64,000 bases of DNA from G963666705 sp963666705 (GTDB lineage: Bacteria > Pseudomonadota > Alphaproteobacteria > CADEGL01). Where the stretch lies: the NCBI GenBank assembly GCA_963666705.2, contig CAXXKO010000025.1, positions 1 through 64,000 on the forward strand, given 5' to 3'. A program made the translations under genes and the position numbers. Shown here piece by piece: positions 1 to 8,287 of this stretch (within the stretch, counting starts at the first letter, position 1; each line of letters begins with the position of its first letter). A model generated the notes under the pieces. That model searched no databases. It saw only the letters and a list, made by a program, of their open reading frames with translations, and had not been told where the DNA came from.

Positions 1-376
1 TCGCCCTGAAGCTCACCGAAGGCCAGGCCCACGACGGGCGCAGCGCCGTGGATATGTTCGACACCGTGGGGGCCGGAAATATCCTTTTGGCGGATCGCGC
101 TTACGACTCCAATGCGCTTCGTGAATGGCTCGACGAACGTGGGGCCTGGGGAAACATCCGCGCCATGCCGAACCGCCTCGAACCACCAGCCTTCAGCCAC
201 TGGCTTTACAAGCAGCGCAACGCCGTCGAGCGTTTCTTCAATAAACTCAAACAGTTCCGTGCCGTGGCAACGCGCTACGACAAGCGGGATGACAACTACC
301 TCGCTTCCGTTAAACTCGCGTCACTGCGTATATGGCTTCGATTTAATGAGTCGGTGGCCTAGAGTGCTCTGACAGA
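1..376 (+). mobile_element. 3' part of an IS5-family element, cut by the window edge
   Basis: The C-terminal part of a DDE transposase runs in from the left edge (open from base 3) and stops at 360-362. Residues include LLADRAYDS, then RNAVERFFNKLKQFR, the tyrosine/Glu signature region of IS5-type (IS427-like) transposases. The catalytic glutamate lies in AVERFFNKLK. The element's end lies between the stop codon and about base 376, where a GIY-YIG nuclease reading frame begins. The left inverted repeat is outside the window, so the boundary and target duplication cannot be checked here. Confidence 0.8.
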
Positions 377-437
377 TCGCTGTACACGGGAGTTGCCAAG
401 GAGCTGGACCGTCGGATCGCTGAACATGAGGATGGCA

Positions 438-501
438 GGGGAGCCAAATACACCCGCGGCCGAGGTCCATTCAAAGTCGTATACAAGGAGGCGCAGCCGA
501 G
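438..501 (+). repeat. 64-bp direct repeat flanking a truncated IS3 element, copy 1
   Basis: Bases 438-501 are identical to 1739-1802. The repeat is coding sequence of the interrupted GIY-YIG gene. It lies directly against the point where the IS3 element has lost its left end. IS3-family elements normally duplicate only 3-5 bp, so 64 bp is not an ordinary target duplication. Confidence 0.95.
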
Positions 502-794
502 GCCAGCGGTGGACGGTGACGCGCAAGCGTGAGGTTGCCCTGCGGCTTTTGCGTGGCGAGCCGGTGGAACTTTTGTCGCGGCAGTTGGGCGTGGAGATTT
601 TCCGGCTCGAGCAGTGGCGTGAGAAGGCGATCGCCGGGATCGATGCCTCGCTCAAGGAACGCAAGGGCGATCCGGTGAAGGCGGAACTGGACATCGCCAT
701 GAAGCGGATCGGGGAGTTGATCATGCAGGTGGAACTGCTGGAGGCCAAGACGGAGACGTCCGGCCCTTTGGGGCGGCGGAGGTCGCGGCGATGA
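501..794 (+). pseudogene. IS3-family OrfA, N-terminally truncated
   Basis: This encodes RWTVTRKREVALRLLRGEP through LEQWREKAIAG, a helix-turn-helix OrfA of an IS3-family transposase. It continues with a leucine-zipper-like tail and ends at 792-794. The reading frame is open upstream to 393 only because it runs through host sequence out of the nuclease frame. The complete version is seen at 24236-24646, where about 45 more N-terminal residues are present. The stop overlaps the orfB start as ATGA. Confidence 0.8.
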
Positions 795-1702
795 GTGCCG
801 CCACCTCTCCCGGCACGGGTTTGGCCTACGGCCTCCAGCGGGTCTGTGCGGCCTGGAGTTTTGCCCGTTCCTCGTTCTACGCCATGAAATCCCGGCAGCA
901 GGCCACCGCTGAGCGCCCACCAGCAAAGCGCCGGGGACCGAAGCCCTCGATCTCGGACGAGGCTCTGCTGGTGGCCATCGAGGCCGACCTGGAGGCATCC
1001 CCCTGGGAGGGCGAGGGACACCGCAAGGTCTGGGCTCGGCTTCGGGTCTGTCGTGGCATCCGTGTTTCCCGCAAGCGGGTGCTCCGGGTGATGCGCGAGA
1101 ACAACCTGCTCTCGCCCCATCGCTGCCGCCGCCGTGGCGGAAATCCCCATGTCGGTGAGATCATCACCCATGCCCCCAACCTCATGTGGGGCACGGACGG
1201 CGTTCGGGTGTTCACGGTGGACGACGGCTGGGGCTGGATATTCACCGCCATCGAGCATTGGAACGCCGAGTGCGTCGGCTGGCATGTGTGCAAGCGAGGC
1301 GACCGCTTCGCCGCCCTTCAGCCGATCTCCATGGGGCTTGCGAGGCTGTATGCCTCGACCTCCGCCGGTGCGGCGCGGGGGCTGGCCTTGCGGATGGATC
1401 ACGGCTCCCAGTATCTGTCGGACCACTTCACCAACCAGATCAAGTTCTGGGGCATCCAGCCGTCCTACGCCTTCGTCGAACAGCCCCAGACCAACGGCGT
1501 CGCCGAGAGGTTCAATCGCACGCTCAAGGAACAGATCATCCATGGCCGCATCTACCGCAACATCGCGGAGCTGCGGAACGCCGTCCGCGGGTTCGTCGAA
1601 CAGTACAATGCCCAGTGGATCGTGGAGAAGAACGGCTACCTGAGCCCCGCTCAAGCTCGTCAGGCGTGGCACACCGCGATCTCAATCAGGCCCGCCGCAT
1701 GA
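791..1702 (+). CDS. IS3-family transposase OrfB
   Basis: This 303-residue integrase-core protein catalyses strand transfer for the element. After an N-terminal HTH_21-like segment (about residues 40-110, with YGYRKV-like GEGHRKVWARL) comes a DDE rve domain: first Asp in WGTDGV, second in RMDHGSQY, and Glu in NGVAERFNRTLKEQ. It starts at an ATG that overlaps the orfA stop by 4 bases. In IS3 elements OrfAB is usually made by frameshifting; no clear slippery run was picked out in this copy. The frame is intact although its partner orfA is truncated. Confidence 0.9.
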   Translation: MSAATSPGTGLAYGLQRVCAAWSFARSSFYAMKSRQQATAERPPAKRRGPKPSISDEALLVAIEADLEASPWEGEGHRKVWARLRVCRGIRVSRKRVLRVMRENNLLSPHRCRRRGGNPHVGEIITHAPNLMWGTDGVRVFTVDDGWGWIFTAIEHWNAECVGWHVCKRGDRFAALQPISMGLARLYASTSAGAARGLALRMDHGSQYLSDHFTNQIKFWGIQPSYAFVEQPQTNGVAERFNRTLKEQIIHGRIYRNIAELRNAVRGFVEQYNAQWIVEKNGYLSPAQARQAWHTAISIRPAA

Positions 1703-1738
1703 GACAAACTTGTGTCCAAGGAACCGGGTGCGATACAA

Positions 1739-1802
1739 GGGGAGCCAAATACACCCGCGGCCGAGGTCCATTCAAAGTCGTATACAAGGAGGCGCAGCCG
1801 AG
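1739..1802 (+). repeat. 64-bp direct repeat flanking a truncated IS3 element, copy 2
   Basis: This is the second copy of the repeat at 438-501, starting one base after the right IS3 terminus and in frame with the rest of the GIY-YIG gene. Confidence 0.95.
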
Positions 1803-2081
1803 CAGGAGTGCGGCGTTGCGACGCGAGATAGAGATCAAATCAATGCGCAGGTCGGCGAAACGCGCACTCATTGGCTCTACGACGCTCCGTCCGTAGACCC
1901 GGCGCCATCGCTCACATACAGCTGACAAAGACGGCGCAATAATCCACTCAATCGAGTTCGGTCGAGCCGGCAACTCAAGCGGGAGGCCGGGCGCGATGTG
2001 GAAGTGATGTGCCCCTCGCCCTCGGTCGCCGTATAATCACAATTACGGTTGGTTTGAATGACGCGTTGCTCTGGCTTTTCC

Positions 2082-2465
2082 TTACCCCGTTTTAGGACGG
2101 TCCTGGGTAACGCGCCTTTTGGCATCCTCCAACGAACTACGAAAATTCTCCAGGTCTCCCTTCCCCACCTTTCGTTCCACCAACAACGCATGCCGGATAG
2201 CCTCAGAGGAGTAGTCTGACCAGCCAAGATGGGTGCGATAGATTTTAGGTTGTCGAGGTAGGATCGCGTTGTACGCATCAAGTCCCTCTGGGAAACCCCA
2301 CTTTAGATCCTCGACTACCTTCAGAGCGCAGAATTGGGCAAGCCCCTCTTTTACTGCCTTATCAGTTTCTGAAAATCCGTCGGACGGCCAGCGTGTTCCA
2401 TCAATATCCAATCCGACGTGAGTGTAGGCGTGCCCCCACTCATGGGCCAATACTTTTAAACCGAC
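2082..2465 (-). pseudogene. C-terminal fragment of an HExxH metallopeptidase, truncated by IS1380
   Basis: The strand encodes KVLAHEWGHAYTHVGLDIDG and later AVKEGLAQFCALKV, ending at a TAA (2082-2084). HEWGH fits the zinc-binding HExxH motif. The glutamate in VKEGLAQF, about 30 residues on, could be the third zinc ligand of a gluzincin-type peptidase. The open frame continues upstream to 2693, but that part is the right end of an IS1380 element, so the true N-terminus is lost. The family is not recognised more precisely. The gene is probably inactive, though an IS-derived start could give a chimeric product. Confidence 0.6.
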
Positions 2466-3159
2466 ATTCCCCAGATGACATCCAAATTCGCGGAAATCGT
2501 ACCACGGCCCCATCTCCAAGGGAACTCTGTTCCCATTGCAGCCATCCGATGACATGATTTTGGTAATCGGCCAGCGCGTGGAAGGCCATTTGGTCGTTTC
2601 TCTTGCCATCCAGACACACCTCTCGTGTCGCAATCTCCTTGCCGTCGATTCCCTCGGCCTACGCCGGAGCGGGTCTTCGTCGTAGATCATCAATCAGGCT
2701 CGAGATTTTCTGGAACAAGCTTCTTGGGACTGCAACCTCGGCCAATTGAAATGTGACGTACCGGCCATGGCTGACAACTTTCGCACCGATCTTGACCAGC
2801 TTCTCCCTCAGCGTCGTCAGCGACCATTGCTCCACGGCATCGGGCAACGCCAGGGTACGCATGAAGTTGCCGAGGTTATAGGCGAGTGCATGCAGCTGGA
2901 GCCGTACGGCATTGTTGCGTAACGAACGGCATGACAGCCGCGTCCACTTGATGGCGTTCTTGCCTTCTTTGATCCATTGCTCGGCAGTGCCGCGCTGATT
3001 GTAGAACGCAACAACCCGCTCGGCAGGACGGCTCAGGTTGGTGACGATGAAGCCGACGCGGGGATACAGTTCCCCTGAGTGCCACTCCACCTTGGCGACG
3101 ACCCGGCGGGGCTCCGTCCAGCTACCGGCCCGATAGCTGAAGTGTCCGTCGTCAAAACA
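2466..3159 (-). mobile_element. IS1380-family remnant: right end plus the last about 160 transposase codons
   Basis: Bases 2659-3155 encode the C-terminal part of an IS1380 transposase (AYNLGNFMRTLALP, GAKVVSHGRYVTFQLAEVAVP, IDDLRRRPAPA). It is about 85% like the complete copy at 17999-19348. The terminus near 2466 carries CCGACATTCCCC, shared with the other two copies. An unrelated IS3-family element starting at 3160 has cut off the left part. The transposase fragment lacks most of the DDE core, so it is inactive. Confidence 0.85.
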
Positions 3160-3215
3160 TTTGGGACTGTTGAGCCTGTTTTATAACGGAGGATCTGGCT
3201 CATCTTGGATTGATG

Positions 3216-4196
3216 TTAAGCCGCTTGTTGTTGATGGTTCAAGCGGCGGTGTTGGATAGTCAGTTTTTTGATCCTGTTCCTCCTTTCAATGATGGCGGTA
3301 TCGCGCCCGAAGTAGGCATCGGCGGGGGTTACATTCGCTAGGCTCTCGTGGTAGCGGCGGTTGTTGTAGTGATCGACGAAAGCGCCGATCTGGTTTTCGA
3401 GATCGCCTGGTAGATAATAGTTTTCCAGCAGGACGCGGTTTTTCAGGGTTTGATGCCAACGCTCGATCTTGCCCTGGGTCTGGGGATGATAGGGAGCCCC
3501 ACGGACATGATTGATACCTTGGTCTTCGAGCCATTCCGCGAGATCACCGGAGATATAAGACGAGCCATTGTCGCTGAGCAGCCTGGGTTTGTGGATGACC
3601 TTGGCTTGGTCGCAGCCTGATACCTTCAACGCCAGTTTGAGTGTTGCCGTCACATCATCCGCCTTCATAGTGGTGCAGAGCTTCCAAGCAATGATGTAGC
3701 GGGAATAGTCGTCGAGGATGGTCGACAGGTAAAACCAGCCCCAGCCGATGACCTTGAGATAGGTGAAGTCGGTCTGCCACAGCTGGTTCGGCGCCGTGGT
3801 CTTGTCGCGGAACTCATCGGCTGCCTTGATGACCACGAAAGCGGGGCTGGTGATCAGGTCGTGGGCCTTGAGAAGTCGGTAAACCGAGGCTTCCGAGACA
3901 AAGTAGCCCCTGGTGTCCGTAAACCTGACGGCCAGTTCCCGGGGCGACAGTTGCGTCTCCTCCAGGGCAAGATCGATGATCTGCCCCCGGACATCATCCG
4001 GGATACGGTTCCACACCCGGCCTGGGCTGCTGTTGCGATCCTCAAGACCGGCGTCGCCAAAGGCCAGAAAGCGATCGTACCAGCGATAAAAGGTGGTCTT
4101 CGGAATGCCCAGCTCGTCCAAAGTGGACCCGACGCCCAGGTGGGACTGCTCGACCAGGCGGATGATCTCCAGCTTCTCGGATGCGGGGCACCTCAT
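3216..4196 (-). CDS. IS3-family transposase OrfB (element B)
   Basis: This is a 326-residue integrase-core transposase. An N-terminal HTH (LDELGIPKTTFYRWYDRF) is followed by the linker helix region and the rve domain: Asp in LWQTDFTYLKV, Asp in LLSDNGSSYISG and Glu in HPQTQGKIERWHQTLKNR. It starts at an ATG overlapping the orfA stop by 4 bases (ATGA). It differs clearly from the IS3 element at 791-1702. All three catalytic residues are present. Confidence 0.9.
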   Translation of the reverse strand: MRCPASEKLEIIRLVEQSHLGVGSTLDELGIPKTTFYRWYDRFLAFGDAGLEDRNSSPGRVWNRIPDDVRGQIIDLALEETQLSPRELAVRFTDTRGYFVSEASVYRLLKAHDLITSPAFVVIKAADEFRDKTTAPNQLWQTDFTYLKVIGWGWFYLSTILDDYSRYIIAWKLCTTMKADDVTATLKLALKVSGCDQAKVIHKPRLLSDNGSSYISGDLAEWLEDQGINHVRGAPYHPQTQGKIERWHQTLKNRVLLENYYLPGDLENQIGAFVDHYNNRRYHESLANVTPADAYFGRDTAIIERRNRIKKLTIQHRRLNHQQQAA

Positions 4197-4567
4197 TCCT
4201 CGCCTCCCCCATGCCCGATCATGTTTTTTTTAAGAAGACGGTTCTCCAGCGAAAGTTCGGCGACCAACTCCTTCAAGTCGCGCATCTCCTGGCGCAGGCC
4301 TTTAACCTCGCCCGAGGTCGCTTGGCGCCCGGTGTCGCCGGCGAGCCGCTTCTTGCCCGCTTCCAAAAACTCTTTCGACCAGCTGTAATACAGACCCTCG
4401 GCGATGCCCTCGCGGCGGCACAAGGCGGCGATGCTCTCCTCGCCGCGCAGGCCCGACACCACGATCCGGATCTTCTCCTCAGCCGTATACTGCTTGCGTG
4501 TCTTGCGGCGAATATCCCGAACCGTTCTTTCCGCCGGGTCGTTCTTGCTCATGGATTTCTGTCTCAT
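4193..4567 (-). CDS. IS3-family transposase OrfA (element B)
   Basis: This is a 124-residue HTH protein: RKTRKQYTAEEKIRIVVSGL, then the recognition part ALCRREGIAEGLYYSWSKEF, then a coiled-coil tail LVAELSLENRLLKKN. It binds the inverted repeats in this family. The last codons pass through an A8 run (T8 at 4224-4231 on the plus strand), a likely frameshift or slippage site that would fuse it to OrfB. Two internal Met codons near the start make the first residue uncertain. Confidence 0.85.
   Translation of the reverse strand: MRQKSMSKNDPAERTVRDIRRKTRKQYTAEEKIRIVVSGLRGEESIAALCRREGIAEGLYYSWSKEFLEAGKKRLAGDTGRQATSGEVKGLRQEMRDLKELVAELSLENRLLKKNMIGHGGGEE
4224..4231 (-). promoter_or_regulatory. A8 slippery run at the orfA/orfB junction
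   Basis: On the coding strand, eight consecutive A residues lie about 30 bases before the orfA stop. IS3 elements commonly use A-rich slippery sites to make the OrfAB fusion by ribosomal frameshifting or transcriptional slippage. Function is inferred from position. Confidence 0.5.
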
Positions 4568-4654
4568 CTTCGTTCCCTTCGGTCACTACGATGAGCCAGA
4601 AATCCTCCGTTATGCAATTACCTCAATTCGTCCCAAAGGCGCTGACGTCAGACA

Positions 4655-5428
4655 GTCGGCTTCATCCGGCGGAACTTCCTGGTCCCCGTCCCGCGTGCCG
4701 AGAGCTTCGCGGCCCTCAACGATGCTCTCGCCGAACAGTGCCGCCGGCGCCAGGCGGCGCGGCTGCGGGGCCACAAGGAGACCATCGGCGAGCGTCTCGA
4801 GCGGGATCGTCAAGTTCTCTTGCCATTGCCGCCTGCTCCCTATGATGCCTGCGATAAGCGCCCTGGACGGGCGAGTTCGCTGTCGCTGGTGCGTTACCGC
4901 AGCAACGACTATTCCGTGCCCGTGGCCTACGGCCACCGTGAGGTGCTCATCCGGGGCTACGTCGATGAGGTGGTGATCAGCTGCGGGGCCGAGGTGATCG
5001 CCCGGCACCGCCGGTCCTACGACAGCGAGGACCTGATCTTCGACCCGCTGCATTACCTGCCCTTGATCGAGCAGAAGATCGGCGCCCTCGACCAGGCCGC
5101 GCCATTGGCGGGCTGGGACCTGCCCGAGGCCTTCATCACTCTGCGGCGGCTCCTCGAAGCTCGTATGGGCAAGGCAGGCAAGCGCGAGTACGTCCAGGTG
5201 CTCCGTCTACTGGAGACCTTCCGGCTCGAGGAGGTCGAGGGTGCGGTCGGCGACGCCCTGCGGCTCGGCGCAATCGGCTTTGATGCGGTGAAGCACCTGG
5301 TACTGTGCCGCATCGAGCGGCGGCCGCCCAGGCTCAACCTCGACGTCTATCCGTATCTGCCGCGCGCCCGGGTCGCGATGACGTCCGCCAAGTCGTACAT
5401 GAGCCTGCTGTCGGGGCTCGGCGCATGA
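4655..5428 (+). pseudogene. istA: istA fragment (IS21 transposase C-terminus)
   Basis: This is the last about 257 codons of IstA, in frame from FIRRNFLVPVP at 4661 to the TGA at 5426-5428. It is essentially the same as the C-terminal half of the 499-residue IstA at 36071-37570. The catalytic core upstream is absent. The stop overlaps istB as ATGA. Confidence 0.9.
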
Positions 5429-6189
5429 CCGACACACCGCAAGTGCTGCTCGCCCACCACCTCGAGACGCTGAAGCTGCCGACCTTCCTGCGCGAGTACG
5501 ACAAGATCGCCCGGCAGTGCGCCTCGGAAGGCGTCGATCACGTCCGCTACCTGTTGAGACTCGCCGAGCTCGAGCTGATCGACCGCGAGCGCCGCATGGT
5601 CGAGCGGCGCATCAAGGCGGCGCGCTTCCCCGTGGTCAAGAGCCTCGACAGCTTCGACTTCAAGGTCATCCCCTCGCTCAACAAGGCGCTGGTCCTGGAG
5701 CTGGCCCGCTGCGAGTACATCGAGCGCCGCGAGAACCTCATCGCGCTCGGCAACAGTGGGACCGGCAAGACCCACATCGCCCTCGGTCTCGGCCTGGCGG
5801 CCTGCCAGAAGGGCCTCTCGGTCGGCTTCATCACCGCCGCCGCGCTGGTCCACGAACTCATCGAGGCCCGCGATGACAAGCAGCTGCTGAGGTTCCAGAA
5901 GAAGCTCGCCACCTACAAGCTTCTGATCGTCGACGAACTCGGCTTCGTGCCGCTGTCGAAGACCGGCGCCGAGCTGTTGTTCGAGGTGTTCAGCCAACGC
6001 TACGAGCGGGGCTCGACCCTGGTCACCACCAATCTGCCCTTCGACGAATGGACCGAGGTGTTCGGCTCCGAGCGCCTCACCGGCGCGCTCCTCGATCGCC
6101 TCACCCACCACGTCAACATCCTCGAGATGAACGGTGACAGCTACAGGCTCAACCAGAGCCGCAGGCGTCAAACCCCGACTGCTAACTGA
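5425..6189 (+). CDS. istB: IS21-family helper ATPase IstB
   Basis: This is a 254-residue AAA+ ATPase of the DnaC/IstB type, which assists the IstA transposase in target choice. Walker A is GNSGTGKTHIALGLG near residue 110, Walker B is LLIVDELGFVP, and a sensor region TTNLPFDEWTEVFGSERL follows. The ATG at 5425 overlaps the istA stop. The start fits IstB proteins beginning MTDTPQVLLAHHL. The gene is intact but its partner istA is truncated here. Confidence 0.92.
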   Translation: MTDTPQVLLAHHLETLKLPTFLREYDKIARQCASEGVDHVRYLLRLAELELIDRERRMVERRIKAARFPVVKSLDSFDFKVIPSLNKALVLELARCEYIERRENLIALGNSGTGKTHIALGLGLAACQKGLSVGFITAAALVHELIEARDDKQLLRFQKKLATYKLLIVDELGFVPLSKTGAELLFEVFSQRYERGSTLVTTNLPFDEWTEVFGSERLTGALLDRLTHHVNILEMNGDSYRLNQSRRRQTPTAN

Positions 6190-6380
6190 ACCGACCACCC
6201 AGCCCACGCTTGACCCCGTGGGCCCACAGGTCCCTCCCGCGCGCGCCGCCGCGTCAGCCTGTTGAGGGCACACCGCGTCGCGCGCGGGGCCCTCCCGTGG
6301 ACTACGGGGACAAGCCCGCAGCCGCCAAGCGGTCCCTTCTTACACCGCCGAGGTGGTCCCTTTTTGCTCCGCCATTGACA

Positions 6381-6680
6381 AACGGACCCAGCTTTGGCCG
6401 CCTCGGCGGCGCGCTTCGGCGATACCCTGGCGGCACCGAGAACGACAGCATCTTACGGACCGTCTTGCGGTCTACACCAAACACCCGCGAGGCCTCGCGG
6501 GTGCTCATCCCCTCGACATGACACGCCCGCCGAACCCGTGCGTACAACTCCACCCGATACATCCCCCCCGCCTTCCAGTCAGAGCAACCCTGACAGAAGG
6601 CTATACGCGGTCCCATTTTGGTCCGCCGCAGCCGGATCGACCGGCCGCTTCAGTGGGGGATTATTGCTCTGCCGTTCTCA
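6381..6680 (-). mobile_element. IS21-family element A, left-end fragment in opposite orientation
   Basis: These 300 bases equal the left end of the complete copy (about 37388-37688), with the left terminus TGAGAACGGCAGAGC at 6680. They encode the first about 79 residues of IstA on the minus strand from 6562 (MYRVELYARVRRACHVEGMS) down to LGPF. There the frame runs into the right terminus of the neighbouring copy at 6380. This looks like one IS21 inserted into another. Confidence 0.85.
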
Positions 6681-6763
6681 GGTCGGGTCTCAGGGGTAGA
6701 GCGCTTGGGCTCCATCCGGCTCATTGCTTGAGCGCTCCAGCCAAGATATTCCGTTCAACCGAT

Positions 6764-8242
6764 CTATCTCAGCTCCCGCGCCAACGCGACCAACGCCGCA
6801 GGGTCGATGCCGCCCGCGGCCTCGAGCTCCGACGCGTCGAATTCGGCGAACATGGTCCTCCATTCGCCCGATCGCGCAAGCGCCAACGCCCGCCTGGCGT
6901 CGATGACCGGGCCCACGGACTTGGCGCAGTGGTCGCTTTCCCAGGCCGCAAGCTGGATTTGTGCATCCCAGTCGAGCGCCGCGCAGAGCACGCCCGCCGA
7001 ACGCGGGGCCTGTGACTGCAACCAGACTGTATTGTCGGCATCGGGAATGAGGTTCACCAGGACCTGCATGGCCGGGCCGTCCAGAAGCAGGTTTTCGTCC
7101 CGCCCCAAGAGGCGCAGGAAGGCCCGCCGCCAAGCGGCCATTTCGGCATCGATGCCCGCGCCCGGCCCGTAGGCACCGGTCGTATGACCCGCATCGGGGG
7201 CGAGTGGCCGCGCGCTGGCGATGATGATTTTCCGGAGACCGGCGGGCCCGAGGCCGGGGTGTTCGGAAAGTATCAGCCCGGCCAGTCCGGCCACCATCGG
7301 TGTGGCGATCGAGGTGCCGCGCACCCAGGCATAGCTATCGGTGGCCTCGCTATCGAACTTGGGTGTGTAAATGAGCTCGCCCGGGGCCGAGACCTGCACC
7401 ATGAAGCCATAGTTGGAAATATTGGATGGCGCCAGCGAGCGATCGTCACGCCGGGTGATCGATCCCACGCAAAATGTAACAGCGTGAAAACAGATCGGAT
7501 TGAGGTCGCCCGGAATGGCACTATTCCCGGCGCCGACCACGATCAGCACGCCATACTGCTCGGCAACCTCGAAAAGGTCATGTAGCGACAGGTTCTGGAG
7601 ATCGTGACCGCCGGACTCGGAATAGTAGATGTCGAGATACTCGCCCCGGCCCTGAATGAGGGCCTCGATTGCACCGGCACGGGTCGATGGCTCATGGAAG
7701 GCTTCGCGCAAATCGCCGTATTCCCCACCTTCGAGTGAGATATTGATGATCTTCGCGCCCGACTGCAAAGCGTGCAGGATGCCCCACTGGGTCGAGCCCA
7801 AGGTCCCCGAACCCAGGACCGAGCGGGTCTGGATCGGCATCGCCGAACAATGCGGGCAGACGCCGACGGTGCCGACGCCATTATCCGCGTTGGCTACCGC
7901 CGCGGAGGCCACGGCTGTGCCGTGGGTCTGGAAGGAATCGTCGAAAAAGTCCTCTTCGATCATCGCGCCGGTGTCGTTGAAATAGCTGGCAGGCCGGACG
8001 ATGCGACCGGCGTATTCCTCATGGTCGAGTTGCACGCCGTCATCGACGATAGCAATCACCACATCCTGGCTGCCGCGCGTGACCTGCCAGGCAGCGGGTA
8101 GGTTGATGGCGTGGACCCACCAGGCGCCATCCGGGTCCTCGAAGTTAAAGATCGCATCGTTCGAAGGCGGCTCCTGCGCGCTCACCGAGATGCTAAGCAG
8201 CATTGTAAGAAATATGGCGGGCCTTATGGTACGATACGCCAT
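6764..8242 (-). CDS. Secreted subtilisin-like serine protease (S8 family)
   Basis: This is a 492-residue protein with an N-terminal signal peptide (residues about 1-22, RPAIFLTMLLSISVSAQ). A peptidase S8 domain carries Asp67 (AIVDDGVQ), His107 (THGTAVAS), the oxyanion Asn240 (VVGAGNS) and Ser311 (GTSIATPMVAGL). There is no obvious propeptide inhibitor domain; the last about 100 residues form an uncharacterised C-terminal region. The ATG at 8242 is chosen because the signal peptide follows it. The frame stays open to 8467 only because it enters an IS1380 remnant. It should act outside the cytoplasm. It is flanked on both sides by IS debris. Confidence 0.9.
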   Translation of the reverse strand: MAYRTIRPAIFLTMLLSISVSAQEPPSNDAIFNFEDPDGAWWVHAINLPAAWQVTRGSQDVVIAIVDDGVQLDHEEYAGRIVRPASYFNDTGAMIEEDFFDDSFQTHGTAVASAAVANADNGVGTVGVCPHCSAMPIQTRSVLGSGTLGSTQWGILHALQSGAKIINISLEGGEYGDLREAFHEPSTRAGAIEALIQGRGEYLDIYYSESGGHDLQNLSLHDLFEVAEQYGVLIVVGAGNSAIPGDLNPICFHAVTFCVGSITRRDDRSLAPSNISNYGFMVQVSAPGELIYTPKFDSEATDSYAWVRGTSIATPMVAGLAGLILSEHPGLGPAGLRKIIIASARPLAPDAGHTTGAYGPGAGIDAEMAAWRRAFLRLLGRDENLLLDGPAMQVLVNLIPDADNTVWLQSQAPRSAGVLCAALDWDAQIQLAAWESDHCAKSVGPVIDARRALALARSGEWRTMFAEFDASELEAAGGIDPAALVALARELR

Positions 8243-8287
8243 CGGAATTCTCGACTTGATACCAAGCCACGGTGATAGGAGCCCATT

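Larger units (their letters stand above)
501..1737 (+). mobile_element. IS3-family element A, copy 1, left end deleted
   Basis: Comparison with the second copy (23666-24712, opposite strand) shows homology starting at base 501, inside orfA, and running to the right terminus at 1737. The right inverted repeat, read inwards, is TGTATCGCACCCGGTTCC and then TTGGACACA; the left repeat kept in the other copy is TGAGTCGGACCCGATTTCC and then TTGGACACA. The left repeat and the first about 45 codons of orfA are missing here, so the copy should not transpose on its own. It carries an intact orfB. Confidence 0.85.
377..1896 (+). pseudogene. GIY-YIG nuclease (YhbQ/UPF0213-like), broken by two insertions
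   Basis: Bases 377-501 encode SLYTGVAKELDRRIAEHEDG and onward to KYTRGRGP; bases 1739-1896 repeat that last stretch and carry on through PSRSAALRREIEIK to a TAG stop. Joined, they match the back two thirds of small GIY-YIG family proteins, where SLYTG follows the GIY motif and KYTRGR and SRSEALRRE are hallmark segments. The N-terminal GIY part is missing because an IS5-family element ends immediately upstream. An IS3-family element sits in the middle. The gene cannot make a working nuclease. Identification is from family knowledge and is strong; the original N-terminus is not visible. Confidence 0.8.
3160..4637 (-). mobile_element. IS3-family element B, apparently complete
   Basis: The element is about 1478 bp with imperfect inverted repeats of about 45 bases. 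Each end starts TTTGGGAC and, about 16 bases in, shares ATAACGGAGGAT, then CTGGCTCATC. It contains orfA and orfB in overlapping frames. It is inserted between an IS1380 remnant and an IS21 remnant, having truncated both. No convincing short target duplication was seen, which fits an insertion followed by rearrangement. Confidence 0.85.
4655..6380 (+). mobile_element. IS21-family element A, right part only
   Basis: This segment matches the complete copy at 35119-37688 from the last third of istA through istB to the right terminus. The terminus at 6380 reads inwards as TGTCAATGGCGGAGC. The left part is missing because IS3-family element B lies immediately upstream. The right end abuts a second, oppositely oriented fragment of the same IS at 6381, so two copies have collided here. 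Confidence 0.9.

Noticed and set aside
5347..6273. Long minus-strand open frame opposite istB, repeated at the other IS21 copies
   Set aside because: It is the antisense of istB, present wherever istB is, with no plausible product.
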